Shown: positions 9,544-18,659 of the stretch, piece by piece
Layout of the letters: every line of letters begins with the position of its first letter
How positions within the stretch are numbered: the first letter of the stretch is position 1
DNA from: Desulfuromonas sp. TF
GTDB lineage: Bacteria; Desulfobacterota; Desulfuromonadia; Desulfuromonadales; ATBO01
NCBI RefSeq assembly: GCF_000472285.1
Contig: NZ_KI421412.1
Span: 100,626-135,040 of the forward strand
Reading direction: 5' to 3'
Length of the DNA stretch: 34,415 nucleotides
Notes under the pieces: model-generated
What the model saw: only the letters and a program-made list of their open reading frames with translations
Database searches by the model: none
Told to the model about the DNA's origin: nothing
Position numbers and translations under genes: made by a program

Positions 9544-9572
9544 ATAATAGACCGGTTGCCTTCAAGAAGCAA
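9544..9572 (-). promoter_or_regulatory. Candidate sigma-70 promoter for yqeY-rpoD operon
   Basis: Minus-strand TTGCTT (9567-9572), 17-bp spacer, TATTAT (9544-9549). The predicted start is near 9537, about 66 bases before the yqeY ATG. No minus-strand terminator follows hisIE, so read-through from the his operon is also possible. Confidence 0.5.
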
Positions 9573-9598
9573 CTACCTTTTTTTCGGCCCTTTGCCGA

Positions 9599-10297
9599 CT
9601 ACGGTGGATTGCCGCGGCTTTCTTTTTCCTCGATCCCCGACAGTCCGAAACGGCGGCGAAGCTCGGCATAGACCCGTTCAGGAGGGAGATCGTAATAACC
9701 GAGAAGAATGAGGGTGTGGAAAAAGAGGTCGGCCACTTCGGCGACGACTTCCTCGCGATCACCCCCCTTGCCTGCTACCGCGGTTTCCGTGGCCTCCTCG
9801 CCGATCTTGCCAAGGATCTTGTCGAGCCCCTTGGCAAAAAGAGAGGCGACGTAGGATTTGACCGAAGGGTTCTGGCGGCGCTCCTGGATCACATGGTAGA
9901 GGGCGTCGAGGATATCCCTCTGAGCATAAATGGCTTCGGCGTCCACCGTCTTCTCCTCTTCGGTGCGGACTCCGCCCTTCTCCCAGGTGCGATAGAAGCA
10001 GGAGCGGTGGCCGGTATGACAGGCCGCTCCCTGCTGCTCTACGGTGAGGAGAAGACAGTCGGCGTCGCAGTCGAAACGGATCTCCCGCAACGTCTGCACG
10101 TGCCCCGAGCTCTCCCCCTTCATCCACAGATTTCTGCGCGAGCGGGAATAGTAGTGGACCGTGCCGGTCTGCACGGTCTTCTCCACCGCCTCGGCGTTCA
10201 TGAACGCCATCATCAGCACCTCGCCGTTCTCGGCGTCGCGGGTGATGGCGGGGATCAGGCCGTTTTCGTCGAATTTGAGCTGATCAATAAGGGACAT
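9599..10297 (-). CDS. hisIE: Bifunctional phosphoribosyl-AMP cyclohydrolase / phosphoribosyl-ATP pyrophosphatase
   Basis: Catalyses steps 2 and 3 of histidine biosynthesis. The N-terminal HisI domain (about 1-115) carries [14 protein letters not shown] and [12 protein letters not shown], which hold the zinc and magnesium ligands. The C-terminal HisE domain (about 130-220) carries [14 protein letters not shown] and [12 protein letters not shown], the MazG-like acidic helices. The total of 232 residues is normal for the fusion. The start at 10297 has GGAG five bases upstream. It is the last gene of the his operon; the 97 bp before it is a GTGAGGC-type inverted repeat. Confidence 0.96.
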   Translation of the reverse strand: MSLIDQLKFDENGLIPAITRDAENGEVLMMAFMNAEAVEKTVQTGTVHYYSRSRRNLWMKGESSGHVQTLREIRFDCDADCLLLTVEQQGAACHTGHRSCFYRTWEKGGVRTEEEKTVDAEAIYAQRDILDALYHVIQERRQNPSVKSYVASLFAKGLDKILGKIGEEATETAVAGKGGDREEVVAEVADLFFHTLILLGYYDLPPERVYAELRRRFGLSGIEEKESRGNPP

Positions 10298-10308
10298 GAT
10301 AACTCCAA

Positions 10309-10391
10309 GTGAGGCGTTAGGCGTAAGGGGTGAGGCGAAAAAATCTCTTTTCAATAATTTTGTTCATCACTTCTCACGCCTCACTCCTCAA
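10309..10391. repeat. Intergenic inverted repeat of GTGAGGC-like units
   Basis: The left arm (10309-10336) has iterated GTGAGGCGT-like units; the right arm (10367-10391) has the complementary CACGCCTCACTCC form. An A/T-rich loop lies between. It fills the hisF-hisIE gap without coding potential. Confidence 0.75.
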
Positions 10392-10394
10392 GAT

Positions 10395-11159
10395 TTACAG
10401 ACGTACGGGCACCCCTCTTTCACGCAGGTACTCCTTGCATTCGGCAATGGTGTACTCGCGGAAGTGGAAGATACTGGCGGCCAGGGCGGCGCTGGCGCCG
10501 CCTTCGGTGAGGCCCTCGCGGATATGTTCGAGATTGCCCACGCCCCCCGAGGCGATCACCGGTATACGGACTCGGTCGCTGATCGCCCGGGTCAGATCGA
10601 GATCATAGCCGTCCTTGGTGCCGTCCTTGTCCATGGAGGTCAGCAGGATCTCTCCAGAGCCGTACGATTCCATGCGGGCGGCCCACTCGACAGCATCGAT
10701 GCCTGTGGGATTGCGGCCTCCATGGGTAAAAACCTCCCAACGCCCGCCATCCTGCAAGACCCTCCGGGCGTCGATGGCCACCACGATGCACTGGGAGCCG
10801 AAGCGCTCGGCGGCCTCGCGGACGAACTCAGGGCGGTGCACCGCGGCGGTGTTGATCGACACCTTGTCGGCTCCGGCGTTGAGCAGGTTGCGGATATCGG
10901 CGATCTCCCGCACCCCTCCGCCCACGGTGAGAGGCATGAAGACCCTCTCGGCGGTCCGGGCCACCACGTCGAGAATGATGTTGCGCTTGTCGCTGGAGGC
11001 GGTGATGTCGAGGAAAGTCAGTTCGTCGGCGCCCTGAGCGTCGTAGGCCTCGGCGGCCTCCACCGGATCTCCGGCGTCGCGCAACCCGATGAACTGAACT
11101 CCCTTGACCACCCGGCCGTCTTTGACGTCGAGACAGGGTATGATGCGTTTGGTCAGCAT
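10395..11159 (-). CDS. hisF: Imidazole glycerol phosphate synthase, cyclase subunit
   Basis: A (beta-alpha)8-barrel cyclase, 254 residues. It uses ammonia from HisH to convert PRFAR to imidazole glycerol phosphate and AICAR. The N-terminus [20 protein letters not shown] contains the catalytic acid D11; the second catalytic aspartate lies in IVVAIDARR. The phosphate-binding loops VIASGGVG and the HisF-specific GGGVRE are present. The start at 11159 follows GGAGATAAC. It lies downstream of hisA on the same transcript, separated by a palindrome that overlaps the hisA stop. Confidence 0.97.
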   Translation of the reverse strand: MLTKRIIPCLDVKDGRVVKGVQFIGLRDAGDPVEAAEAYDAQGADELTFLDITASSDKRNIILDVVARTAERVFMPLTVGGGVREIADIRNLLNAGADKVSINTAAVHRPEFVREAAERFGSQCIVVAIDARRVLQDGGRWEVFTHGGRNPTGIDAVEWAARMESYGSGEILLTSMDKDGTKDGYDLDLTRAISDRVRIPVIASGGVGNLEHIREGLTEGGASAALAASIFHFREYTIAECKEYLRERGVPVRL

Positions 11160-11170
11160 GTTATCTCCAG

Positions 11171-11198
11171 GTAGGGGCAATTCATGAATTGCCCCTAC
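11171..11198. repeat. GTAGGGGC palindrome, copy 1
   Basis: Perfect 13-bp arms, GTAGGGGCAATTC and its complement, around a central AT. It overlaps the end of hisA: the last codons (RRGNS) and the TGA are read from the repeat. An almost identical copy lies at 11937-11964. Confidence 0.9.
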
Positions 11199-11922
11199 GC
11201 TTTTTTGTCAAAGCCACCGCTTCGCGCAGATCGAGCGCCCCTGTGTAGATCGCCTTGCCGGTGATCACCCCGACCACACCGGACTTTTCGATAGCCAGAA
11301 GATTTTCGATATCCTTCAGAGAAGACACCCCGCCGGAGGCGATCACCGGGATCGAAATCGATTCGGCCAGCCGGCGGGTCGCTTCGATATTCGGCCCCTG
11401 CATCATACCATCCCGGGCGATGTCGGTGTAGATGATAGCGGCGACGCCCATCCCTTCCATCTCCCGGGCCATTTCGGAGGCATTCTTCTCGGTGAGGTCG
11501 GCCCATCCCCGCACCGCCACTAGTCCGTCTTTGGCGTCTATGCCGACCACGATCCGTCCGGGGAAAAGTCGGCAGGCCTCGGCCACCAGGGCGGGGTTCT
11601 CCTTGGCCACCGTCCCCAGGATCACCCGCCCGACGCCCAGTTCCAGATAAGCCTCGACTGTTGCCAGGTCGCGAATTCCGCCGCCGAGTTCCGTAGGGAT
11701 ATCGATGGCGCCGACGATGGCCTCTATAGCGGATTTGTTGCGGGGGACTCCGGCGAAGGCGCCGTCGAGATCGACGATGTGCAGCAGTTCTCCCCCCTTC
11801 TTCTGCCAGATTCGGGCCTGGGCGGCGGGGTCGTCGCTATAGACGGTATCTTTCTCCATGAGGCCCTGCTCCAACCGGACGCAGCGCCCTTCCTTCAGGT
11901 CGATCGCGGGTATGACAATCAT
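11182..11922 (-). CDS. hisA: ProFAR isomerase (1-(5-phosphoribosyl)-5-[(phosphoribosylamino)methylideneamino]imidazole-4-carboxamide isomerase)
   Basis: Histidine pathway Amadori-type isomerase forming PRFAR; 246 residues, a HisF-like half-barrel pair. The N-terminus [17 protein letters not shown] contains the catalytic D8; the second acid lies in YTDIARDGM. The phosphate loop VIASGGVSS is present. The start at 11922 is the family-typical one, with AAGGA upstream. Oddity: the final residues and stop codon come from a palindromic GTAGGGGC repeat, and a second copy lies just upstream of the gene, so hisA is bracketed by two near-identical repeats. Confidence 0.97.
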   Translation of the reverse strand: MIVIPAIDLKEGRCVRLEQGLMEKDTVYSDDPAAQARIWQKKGGELLHIVDLDGAFAGVPRNKSAIEAIVGAIDIPTELGGGIRDLATVEAYLELGVGRVILGTVAKENPALVAEACRLFPGRIVVGIDAKDGLVAVRGWADLTEKNASEMAREMEGMGVAAIIYTDIARDGMMQGPNIEATRRLAESISIPVIASGGVSSLKDIENLLAIEKSGVVGVITGKAIYTGALDLREAVALTKKRRGNS

Positions 11923-11936
11923 TCCAATTTCCTTCC

Positions 11937-11964
11937 GTAGGGGCAATTCAAGAATTGCCCCTAC
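11937..11964. repeat. GTAGGGGC palindrome, copy 2
   Basis: Arms GTAGGGGCAATTC and complement around AA, differing from copy 1 at one central base. It lies between hisH and hisA in the operon. Confidence 0.9.
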
Positions 11965-11970
11965 ATGCAA

Positions 11971-12597
11971 TCATAATTTTGCAAAATTCTTCAGGATCTG
12001 CAGACCCACCTGCTGGCTCTTCTCTGGATGGAACTGGGTGGCCATGACGTTGTCGCGCCAGACGGCGGAGCAGAAAGGGATACCGTAGTCGGTGACGGTC
12101 GCCACCGCGGACTCGTCCTCGGGCACGACGTAGTAGGAATGGACGAAGTACACCGAGATGCCGTCCTCCACTCCCTTGAAAACAGGAGCCGGACGGCGGA
12201 TCTCGATCTGATTCCACCCCATGTGAGGCACCTTGAGTTCCTCGTCTCCCTGGCGCAGGTCGGCCGGAAAGCGCACCACCTTTCCGGGAATAATGTCCAG
12301 CCCCTGGTGCCGGCCGAACTCCTCGCTTTCCGTGAAGAGAAGCTGCAGTCCCAGGCAGATGCCGAGAAAGGGGCGGCCGGATTCGACATGGCGCAGGATC
12401 GGCTCTATGAATCCGCCCTGGCGGAGATTGTCCATGCAGTCCCGGAACGCCCCGACGCCCGGCAGAACCAGCCTCTCGGCCTGTTCCACCTCTCGGGGAT
12501 CGGCGGTCACCAGGGCGGCGGATCCAACCTTCTCGAAGCCTTTCTGGACGCTGCGCAGGTTACCCATGCCGTAATCAATGATGGTGACGGTTCTCAT
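11971..12597 (-). CDS. hisH: Imidazole glycerol phosphate synthase, glutaminase subunit
   Basis: Class I glutamine amidotransferase that supplies ammonia to HisF; 208 residues. The catalytic triad is visible: C81 in GICLGLQLL, H190 and E192 in FHPEKS. The N-terminal IIDYGMGNLRSV and LPGVGAF are HisH signatures. The start at 12597 has only a weak GGAA upstream. It sits between hisB and hisA, and a palindromic repeat separates it from hisA. Confidence 0.97.
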   Translation of the reverse strand: MRTVTIIDYGMGNLRSVQKGFEKVGSAALVTADPREVEQAERLVLPGVGAFRDCMDNLRQGGFIEPILRHVESGRPFLGICLGLQLLFTESEEFGRHQGLDIIPGKVVRFPADLRQGDEELKVPHMGWNQIEIRRPAPVFKGVEDGISVYFVHSYYVVPEDESAVATVTDYGIPFCSAVWRDNVMATQFHPEKSQQVGLQILKNFAKL

Positions 12598-12647
12598 AGA
12601 TGATTCCAGATATCAAATATTGGAACAGATTGCGACGCTTTCGACAG

Positions 12648-13238
12648 TTATTCCAGCTTTCCCTTGGTGGACAGCACTCCCTCGACCCGGGGATCGAAGG
12701 CGGTTGCCTCGTCGAGAGCCCGGCCGAAGGATTTGAAGATCGCCTCGATGATGTGGTGCAGGTTGTCGCCATAGGCGAGGTTCACATGGACGTTGGCACC
12801 GGCATGGTTGCAGAAGGCGACAAAGAATTCCTCCACCAGCTCTGTGTCGAACTCGCCGACCTTGGCCTTGGGCATGTCGACATTGAACACGAGAAAGGGG
12901 CGTCCGGAGAAATCGATGATCACCGACGCCAGTGCCTCGTGCATCGGCATGGTCCCCCGGCCGAAGCGGCGGATCCCCGCCTTGTCCCCCAGCGCCTTCT
13001 TGAAGGCCTCGCCCAGACAAATCCCCAGGTCCTCCACGGTATGATGGGCATCGATCTCCACGTCCCCGCCAGCTTTGACGGAAAGATCAAAAAAACCGTG
13101 CTTGGAGACGTGCGTGAGCATGTGGTCGAGAAAGGGAACCGGCGTGGCGATCCTGCTCTCTCCGGCCCCGTCCAGCACCAGGGTCAGATGGATATCGGTC
13201 TCTTTGGTCTTGCGGTCGATGGTGGCGCTTCGGGACAC
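12648..13238 (-). CDS. hisB: Imidazoleglycerol-phosphate dehydratase
   Basis: Removes water from imidazole glycerol phosphate to give imidazole acetol phosphate; 196 residues, the monofunctional type without the phosphatase domain found in E. coli HisB. The metal-binding repeats [14 protein letters not shown] and [12 protein letters not shown], and [13 protein letters not shown], are intact. The start is GTG 13238 with a strong AAGGAGG five bases upstream. It follows hisD by 11 bp. hisC, often located here in related operons, is missing, and a histidinol phosphatase must be encoded elsewhere. Confidence 0.97.
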   Translation of the reverse strand: MSRSATIDRKTKETDIHLTLVLDGAGESRIATPVPFLDHMLTHVSKHGFFDLSVKAGGDVEIDAHHTVEDLGICLGEAFKKALGDKAGIRRFGRGTMPMHEALASVIIDFSGRPFLVFNVDMPKAKVGEFDTELVEEFFVAFCNHAGANVHVNLAYGDNLHHIIEAIFKSFGRALDEATAFDPRVEGVLSTKGKLE

Positions 13239-13249
13239 GGCGGCCTCCT

Positions 13250-14542
13250 TCAGTCTTCCAGACGGATGGATACGGAGCGGGCATGGGCGGAAAGCCCCTC
13301 CAACTCGGCGATATGGACGATGGATTCTCCCAGCCTATGAAGCCCCTGCCGAGAGAAGGAGACGATGCTCGATTTCTTGATGAAGTCATCCACCCCCAGG
13401 GGGGAGAAAAACCGGGCGGTTCCTCCCGTGGGGAGGGTATGATTGGGCCCGGCCAGGTAGTCGCCCGCCGCCTCGGGGGTGTTGTGACCCATGAAGATGG
13501 CGCCGGCATGACGGATGCGCGGCAGAATCTCGAAAGGATTGTCCACCGCCAGCTCCAGATGCTCAGGAGCAATCCGGTTGGAAAAGGCGATACCGTCGTC
13601 AAGGGATTCCGCTACGATGACTGCGCCGTACCGGTCGATGGAGCTGCGGGAAATCGCCTGGCGAGGTAGCCGGACGAGCTGCTCCTCCACCTCCGCGCGC
13701 ACCTCCTCGGCGAATTTCGCATCGGTGGTGATCAGGATCGACGAGGCCAGTTCGTCGTGCTCGGCCTGGGAGAGGAGGTCGGCTGCGATGTGAGCGGGAT
13801 TGCCGCTGCCGTCGTTGATGATCAGGATTTCGCTGGGCCCGGCGATCATGTCGATGTCGACCTGGCCGAAGACCATCCTCTTGGCGGTGGCGACATAGAT
13901 GTTTCCCGGCCCGGTGATCTTGTCGACCCGGGGAATGCTCTCGGTGCCGTAGGCCAGGGCAGCCACGGCCTGGGCGCCGCCTACCTTGAAGATCCTGTCC
14001 ACCCCGGCCAGATGGGCCGCTGCCAGCACGTGGGGATTGATCTCGCCGCCGGGCATGGGCACGACCATAATCACTTCTTCGACCCCCGCCACCTTCGCGG
14101 GGATGGCATTCATCAGGACCGAGGAGGGATAGGCGGCCTTGCCGCCTGGGACATAGATGCCCACCCGGTCCAGGGGGCGCACCATCTGCCCGAGCAGAAC
14201 ATCCTCCTCCTCGATGGAGAGCCAGGTTTCGGTTTTCTGCTTCCGGTGATAGGAGGCGATCCGTCCGGCCGCCAGCTTCAGGGCGTCGAGAGATTCCTGG
14301 CTGACGGCGGCGAGAGCCCGGTCGATCTCCTCCTCGCTCACCGCCAGGTTTTCGGCCGTCAGCTCCAGCCTGTCAAAACGGGCCGTGTATTCGAACAGGG
14401 CCCGGTCGCCCCGGCTGCGCACCGCGGCGATGATCTCCTCCACCGTCTTCTCCACCCCCTGCGGCACGCTCTCCCGCCGCTCGATGATCTCCCTGAAGGC
14501 GGCTTCGAAGCCGGGGTCGGTAAAATGCAAAAGCTGAATCAT
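13250..14542 (-). CDS. hisD: Histidinol dehydrogenase
   Basis: Zinc- and NAD-dependent oxidation of histidinol to histidine, the final two steps; 430 residues, family-typical. Recognisable segments include [19 protein letters not shown], the zinc-site region [17 protein letters not shown], and [13 protein letters not shown] with the catalytic Glu-His pair. The start MIQLLHF at 14542 follows GGAG with five bases of spacing. It lies 47 bp after hisG, a gap partly filled by a GTGAGGC inverted repeat. Confidence 0.97.
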   Translation of the reverse strand: MIQLLHFTDPGFEAAFREIIERRESVPQGVEKTVEEIIAAVRSRGDRALFEYTARFDRLELTAENLAVSEEEIDRALAAVSQESLDALKLAAGRIASYHRKQKTETWLSIEEEDVLLGQMVRPLDRVGIYVPGGKAAYPSSVLMNAIPAKVAGVEEVIMVVPMPGGEINPHVLAAAHLAGVDRIFKVGGAQAVAALAYGTESIPRVDKITGPGNIYVATAKRMVFGQVDIDMIAGPSEILIINDGSGNPAHIAADLLSQAEHDELASSILITTDAKFAEEVRAEVEEQLVRLPRQAISRSSIDRYGAVIVAESLDDGIAFSNRIAPEHLELAVDNPFEILPRIRHAGAIFMGHNTPEAAGDYLAGPNHTLPTGGTARFFSPLGVDDFIKKSSIVSFSRQGLHRLGESIVHIAELEGLSAHARSVSIRLED

Positions 14543-14552
14543 GGCAACTCCA

Positions 14553-14596
14553 AAGGCGTGAGGCGTGAGTGGACGGTTCTCCTCATCCCTCACAGA
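14553..14596. repeat. Short GTGAGGC inverted repeat
   Basis: GTGAGGCGTGAG near 14556-14568 faces CTCATCCCTCAC near 14582-14593 across a short spacer. It overlaps the hisG stop codon. Same unit type as the hisF-hisIE repeat. Confidence 0.6.
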
Positions 14597-15252
14597 GAAA
14601 CTGTCGGCATCTCTCCTACAACCTGCTCGAGTCCCTCAATGATTTCGGTGATGCGCTGGTGCTTGGTCTTGAGGCTGGCGCGGTTGACGATCAGCCGGCT
14701 GGTAATCTCGGCGATCGTTTCCACCTCCACCATGCCGTTTTCCCGCAGGGTAGCGCCGGTGGAAACCAGATCGACGATGCGCTCGGATAGTCCCACCAAA
14801 GGAGCCAGCTCGATGGAGCCGTACAGCTTGATCAGCTCCACCTGGATCCCCTTGGCGGCAAAGAAGCGCTCGGTCACGTTGGGGTACTTGGTGGCTACCC
14901 GGATATTGGACCAGTTGGCGGGATCGTCTTCCTGGCGTAGCGCCTTCGGCTCGGCCACCACCATGCGGCAGTATCCGAACTTGAGATCGATCGGCTCATA
15001 GAGGTCCTTCCCCTGCTCCAGAAGGGTGTCCTTCCCCACCACCCCCAGGTCGGCGCATCCGTATTCGACATAGGTGGGCACATCGGTCGCCCGCACCGCC
15101 ATGAACCGGAATTTGCTCTCGCGGTTCTCGAAAACCAGCTTGCGGCTTCCTTTCTCCATCTCGGGGCAGGTGATGCCGATCTTGGCAAACAGCTCCATGG
15201 AGTCCTGCATGATGCGCCCCTTGGGCAGGGCGAAGGTGATGTAATCGCTCAT
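14590..15252 (-). CDS. hisG: ATP phosphoribosyltransferase, short form
   Basis: First and committed step of histidine biosynthesis. At 220 residues it is the short HisG_S form lacking the C-terminal regulatory ACT-like domain; such enzymes normally need the HisRS-like regulatory subunit HisZ, not present here. The N-terminus ITFALPKGRIM, the central CADLGVVGKDTLLE and DLVSTGATLRENG (PRPP loop) are diagnostic. The C-terminus LKTKHQRITEIIEGLEQVV is typical for short forms. The start at 15252 has AGGGA nine bases upstream. It begins the his block but lies only 98 bp after murA. Confidence 0.96.
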   Translation of the reverse strand: MSDYITFALPKGRIMQDSMELFAKIGITCPEMEKGSRKLVFENRESKFRFMAVRATDVPTYVEYGCADLGVVGKDTLLEQGKDLYEPIDLKFGYCRMVVAEPKALRQEDDPANWSNIRVATKYPNVTERFFAAKGIQVELIKLYGSIELAPLVGLSERIVDLVSTGATLRENGMVEVETIAEITSRLIVNRASLKTKHQRITEIIEGLEQVVGEMPTVSL

Positions 15253-15264
15253 AAAGGCAGTCCC

Positions 15265-15340
15265 TTGTCATTTGTCATTGGTCATTTGCAACTGCGGAAA
15301 GCCCGGATTTTTAATGCAAATGACCAGTGACAAATGACCA
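15265..15340. repeat. 26-bp inverted repeat of TCATTTG-type units
   Basis: Arms at 15265-15290 and 15315-15340 are complementary at 24 of 26 positions by hand count. Each arm is itself a run of TCATTTG/TCATTGG heptamers. It fills the murA-hisG gap, with a 24-base loop. Confidence 0.85.
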
Positions 15341-15350
15341 ATGACGATTT

Positions 15351-16604
15351 TTATTCTTTAACTCTCTTGATATCGGCGCCAAGCCCCTGGAGTTTCTCCT
15401 CGATCCGCTCATAGCCTCGGTCGAGATGATAGATGCGGGAGACCTCGGTGGTGTTCTCCGCTGCCAGTCCGGCCAGGATCAAGCTGGCGCTGGCGCGAAG
15501 GTCGGTGGCCATCACCGGCGCCCCCACCAGCGACTTGGCCCCCCTGACCGTGGCGGTGTGTCCTTCGATGGTGATATCCGCCCCCATGCGCTGCAATTCG
15601 CAGACATGCATGAAGCGGTTTTCGAAGACGCTCTCGGTAATGACGCTGGTCCCCGAGCCGAACGCCATCAAGGCCATGAACTGCGCCTGCATGTCCGTCG
15701 GAAATCCCGGATGCGGATGGGTTTTGATATTCACCGAGGAAATTTTCCTGGGCCCGCGAACCCTGAGCTTTCCCTCCTCTTCGGTGATTTCCACCCCGGC
15801 CTCCCGAAGTTTGCTGATCAGCGGCTCAAGATGAGCGGGAACCGCCTCTGTCAGCAGCACATCGCCGCGGGTAATGGCGGCGGCGATCATGAAGGTTCCG
15901 GCCTCGATGCGATCGGGCATAACCCTGTAATTGAGAGGCTTGAGCTCATCGACCCCTTCGATGGTTATCGTATCGGTGCCGGCGCCGTCGATTCTGGCCC
16001 CCATTCCTGTCAGAGCAGCGGCCAGATCGACGATCTCCGGCTCGCGGGCGGCGTTTTCAAGCACCGTCGTCCCCTTGGCCAGGGTCGCCGCCATCATCAG
16101 ATTCTCCGTTCCGCCGACGGTCGGGATATCGAAGTAGATGCGCGCACCGCGCAGACGTTTTGCTTTCGCCTCAACATAGCCGTGGTCAAGGGCGATCCTG
16201 GCGCCCATGGCCTCGAGCCCCTTGAGGTGCAGATTGATGGGCCGGGCGCCGATGGCGCAACCGCCGGGGAGACTTACCCGCGCCTGACCCAGGCGGGCCA
16301 GCAGAGGCCCGAGAACAAGCACCGATGCCCGCATGGTGCGCACCAGTTCATAGGGGGCTTCGACGCTCCTGATTTTAGAGGCATCGATGGCAAAGGTGCC
16401 GTTTTCCCTGACCACTTCGGCGCCGAGAATGGTCAAGAGCTTCTCGACCGTATCGATATCCCTTAATTTAGGTACATTGCCGACCCGGTGCGTGCAGGGG
16501 GCGAGTAGGGTTGCAAAAAGCAAAGGAAGCGCAGCGTTCTTCGCCCCGCTGATCCGGACCTCCCCCTTCAGGCGGCGGCCTCCATGAATGATTATCTTTT
16601 CCAA
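15351..16604 (-). CDS. murA: UDP-N-acetylglucosamine 1-carboxyvinyltransferase
   Basis: Cytosolic first committed step of peptidoglycan synthesis: transfer of enolpyruvate from PEP to UDP-GlcNAc. At 417 residues it is full length. [13 protein letters not shown] near the N-terminus and the active-site loop [11 protein letters not shown] with C116, the fosfomycin target cysteine, are present; the C-terminal [15 protein letters not shown] is conserved. The start is inferred to be TTG 16604, since [16 protein letters not shown] aligns with the universal MurA N-terminus. No clear SD precedes it, and no in-frame ATG is suitably placed. It lies 47 bp after prmC. Confidence 0.95.
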   Translation of the reverse strand: MEKIIIHGGRRLKGEVRISGAKNAALPLLFATLLAPCTHRVGNVPKLRDIDTVEKLLTILGAEVVRENGTFAIDASKIRSVEAPYELVRTMRASVLVLGPLLARLGQARVSLPGGCAIGARPINLHLKGLEAMGARIALDHGYVEAKAKRLRGARIYFDIPTVGGTENLMMAATLAKGTTVLENAAREPEIVDLAAALTGMGARIDGAGTDTITIEGVDELKPLNYRVMPDRIEAGTFMIAAAITRGDVLLTEAVPAHLEPLISKLREAGVEITEEEGKLRVRGPRKISSVNIKTHPHPGFPTDMQAQFMALMAFGSGTSVITESVFENRFMHVCELQRMGADITIEGHTATVRGAKSLVGAPVMATDLRASASLILAGLAAENTTEVSRIYHLDRGYERIEEKLQGLGADIKRVKE

Positions 16605-16651
16605 AGTGAACTCTGCATGTAAAAAGTCATGGTTCTATGCGCACCGGCCCG

Positions 16652-17512
16652 TCACGCGTCACGCGTGGCGGCTTTTCCCCCGACCACTCGGGGGATGCCG
16701 GCATAATCGTCCCGGCTGAAGACGTCGAGCAGACCGGCTTCGGCCAGAAGCTCCCGCACCGCCGGTGCCTGACCGGCTCCCGTCTCCAGCAGCAGCCAGC
16801 CGCCGGAGTGCAGCCGGCTCGGGGCATGGCGCGCCAACAGCCGGTAACTTTCGAGTCCGTCCCCGCCCCCGTCAAGTGCCAGGCGCGGCTCGAAATCCCG
16901 TACCTCGGGCATGAGCGCGGCCAGTTCATCGCTGGGGATGTAGGGCGGATTTGAAACAATAAGATCGAAGGGCCCTTCCGGCAAGCGGGCGAGATCCGCC
17001 TCTCCAAGCCGAACACGGCCATCGACGCCGTTGCGTCGGGCGTTTTCCGCCGCCACTTCCAGCGCCGCAGGGGAAATATCCACCCCCTCGACAGCCGCTC
17101 CGGGGAGTTCATGAGCCAGAGCGACAGCAATGGCGCCGCTCCCCGTCCCCACGTCGAGAATGTTCGCCTCGACGCTCGCCCGCTTAAGGGCCTCCTCCAC
17201 CAGAATTTCCGTATCCGGGCGTGGAATGAGAACCGCCGGATTCACGACGAAGGGGAGCGACCAGAATTCGGCCCTCCCGAGGATGTACTGAAGCGGTTCG
17301 CGTCTGGCCCGGCGTCCCACCTGTTGGCGGAAGAAAGTCAGTTCAACTGTAGTGAGAGGCCGGTCATAATTGAGATAGAGCCCCACCCGATCCAGAATCA
17401 ATGCGTCGGAGAGCAGAAGTTCGGCATCGAGGCGCCCTCCCTCGATCCCCTTTTCCTTGAGATATCCCGCCGTCCATTGAAGGACCTTGAGCACCGTCCA
17501 GGTTTCAGCCAT
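16652..17512 (-). CDS. prmC: Peptide chain release factor N5-glutamine methyltransferase
   Basis: Methylates the GGQ glutamine of RF1 and RF2 using SAM; 286 residues. The N-terminal helical substrate-binding domain ends near 75. The Rossmann methyltransferase domain has LDVGTGSGAIAVAL (119-132) and the catalytic NPPY at 188-191, preceded by RPDTEILVEEAL. The start at 17512 has a poor SD and lies nine bases after the prfA stop, so coupling to its own substrate's gene is likely. The C-terminal ATRDA and stop are read from a GACGCGT-repeated stretch. Confidence 0.96.
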   Translation of the reverse strand: MAETWTVLKVLQWTAGYLKEKGIEGGRLDAELLLSDALILDRVGLYLNYDRPLTTVELTFFRQQVGRRARREPLQYILGRAEFWSLPFVVNPAVLIPRPDTEILVEEALKRASVEANILDVGTGSGAIAVALAHELPGAAVEGVDISPAALEVAAENARRNGVDGRVRLGEADLARLPEGPFDLIVSNPPYIPSDELAALMPEVRDFEPRLALDGGGDGLESYRLLARHAPSRLHSGGWLLLETGAGQAPAVRELLAEAGLLDVFSRDDYAGIPRVVGGKAATRDA

Positions 17513-17521
17513 GGGTGATTT

Positions 17522-18589
17522 TTATGCCTCTTGACCGGAAAGGGCGTCGGCCTGGCTATGGGTGGTGAGCGCGTCGACGATTTCGTCCAGATCCCCCTGC
17601 ATGATGCCGTCCAGACGATAGAGGGTGAGGCCGATGCGGTGATCGGTGCAGCGCCCCTGAGGAAAATTGTAGGTGCGGATCCGCTCGCTGCGATCGCCGC
17701 TGCCGACCTGGCTCTTGCGGTCGGCGGCCGTCCGGGCCTGCTGCTCGGCAATCATGCTGTCGAGAATCCTCGACTTGAGGATCTTCATGGCCTTGGCTTT
17801 GTTCTTGTGCTGGGACTTTTCGTCCTGGCAGGTCACCACCACCCCTGTCGGAACATGGGTGATCCGGATCGCCGATTCGGTCTTGTTGACGTGCTGGCCT
17901 CCCGCGCCGGAAGCGCGGTAAACATCGATGCGCAGATCCGAGGGATCGATGTCGACATCGACGTCTTCCGCCTCGGGGAGGACCGCGACGGTGCAGGCCG
18001 AGGTATGAATGCGCCCTTGGGCCTCGGTTTCTGGAACTCGCTGCACCCGGTGGGTGCCGCTCTCATATTTCAGACGGGAATAGACCCGTTGACCGCTGAT
18101 TATGGCGATGACTTCCTTGAATCCGCCGGCATCGGATTCGGAGGCGCTCATGACCTCAACCCGCCATCGCTTGGCATCGGCATAGCGGGAATACATGCGA
18201 AACAGCGCGCCCGCGAACAGGGCGGCTTCTTCCCCACCGGTTCCGGCCCGGATTTCAAGGATGACATTCTTTTCGTCGTTGGGATCCTTGGGCAGCAGGA
18301 GAGTTCGCAACCGCTGCGTCAGCTCTTCTTGGCGCCGCTCGAGCTCGGGCAACTCGGCCCGGGCCATTTCCCTGAGCTCAGGATCGGCATCCCGCAGAAG
18401 ACCCCGATTTCCTTCGATATCCTCCCCGACCTTCTTGTGGGTCTCGAAAACTTCGACGATCTCGGCGAGTTCGGAGTGCTCCTTGGTCAGGGCTCGGAAT
18501 TTTTTCTGATCGGCAACGACGGTAGGGTCGGAGAGCAGCCCCTCGACCTCCCGGAATCGATCCACGACTTCTTCGAGTTTATTGAACAT
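17522..18589 (-). CDS. prfA: Peptide chain release factor 1
   Basis: Recognises UAA and UAG and triggers peptide release; 355 residues. The codon-recognition PxT motif is PET at 186-188 ([14 protein letters not shown]), as in other RF1 proteins. The catalytic GGQ is at 230-232 within [18 protein letters not shown]. The downstream [16 protein letters not shown] is conserved. The start at 18589 has GGAA close upstream. It precedes prmC, a very common pairing. Confidence 0.98.
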   Translation of the reverse strand: MFNKLEEVVDRFREVEGLLSDPTVVADQKKFRALTKEHSELAEIVEVFETHKKVGEDIEGNRGLLRDADPELREMARAELPELERRQEELTQRLRTLLLPKDPNDEKNVILEIRAGTGGEEAALFAGALFRMYSRYADAKRWRVEVMSASESDAGGFKEVIAIISGQRVYSRLKYESGTHRVQRVPETEAQGRIHTSACTVAVLPEAEDVDVDIDPSDLRIDVYRASGAGGQHVNKTESAIRITHVPTGVVVTCQDEKSQHKNKAKAMKILKSRILDSMIAEQQARTAADRKSQVGSGDRSERIRTYNFPQGRCTDHRIGLTLYRLDGIMQGDLDEIVDALTTHSQADALSGQEA

Positions 18590-18597
18590 ATTTTCCG

Positions 18598-18659
18598 GTA
18601 GAGGCGCATTGCATCGCGCCCGGCAAGATCGCTTCGGGCGTGATGAATCACCCCTTTAC
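18598..18659. repeat. Two degenerate GTAGGGGC-type palindromes
   Basis: The first (18598-18622) reads GTAGAGGCGC around TTGCAT to GCGCCC. The second (18636-18659), on the minus strand, reads GTAAAGGGGTGATTC to a GCCC end. Both resemble the his-operon palindromes in layout. The thyX TAA lies in the GTAA end of the second copy. Confidence 0.55.

Noticed and set aside
15265-15340. Repeated units considered as a CRISPR array
   Set aside because: Heptamer iterations in inverted orientation, without regular spacers or cas genes.
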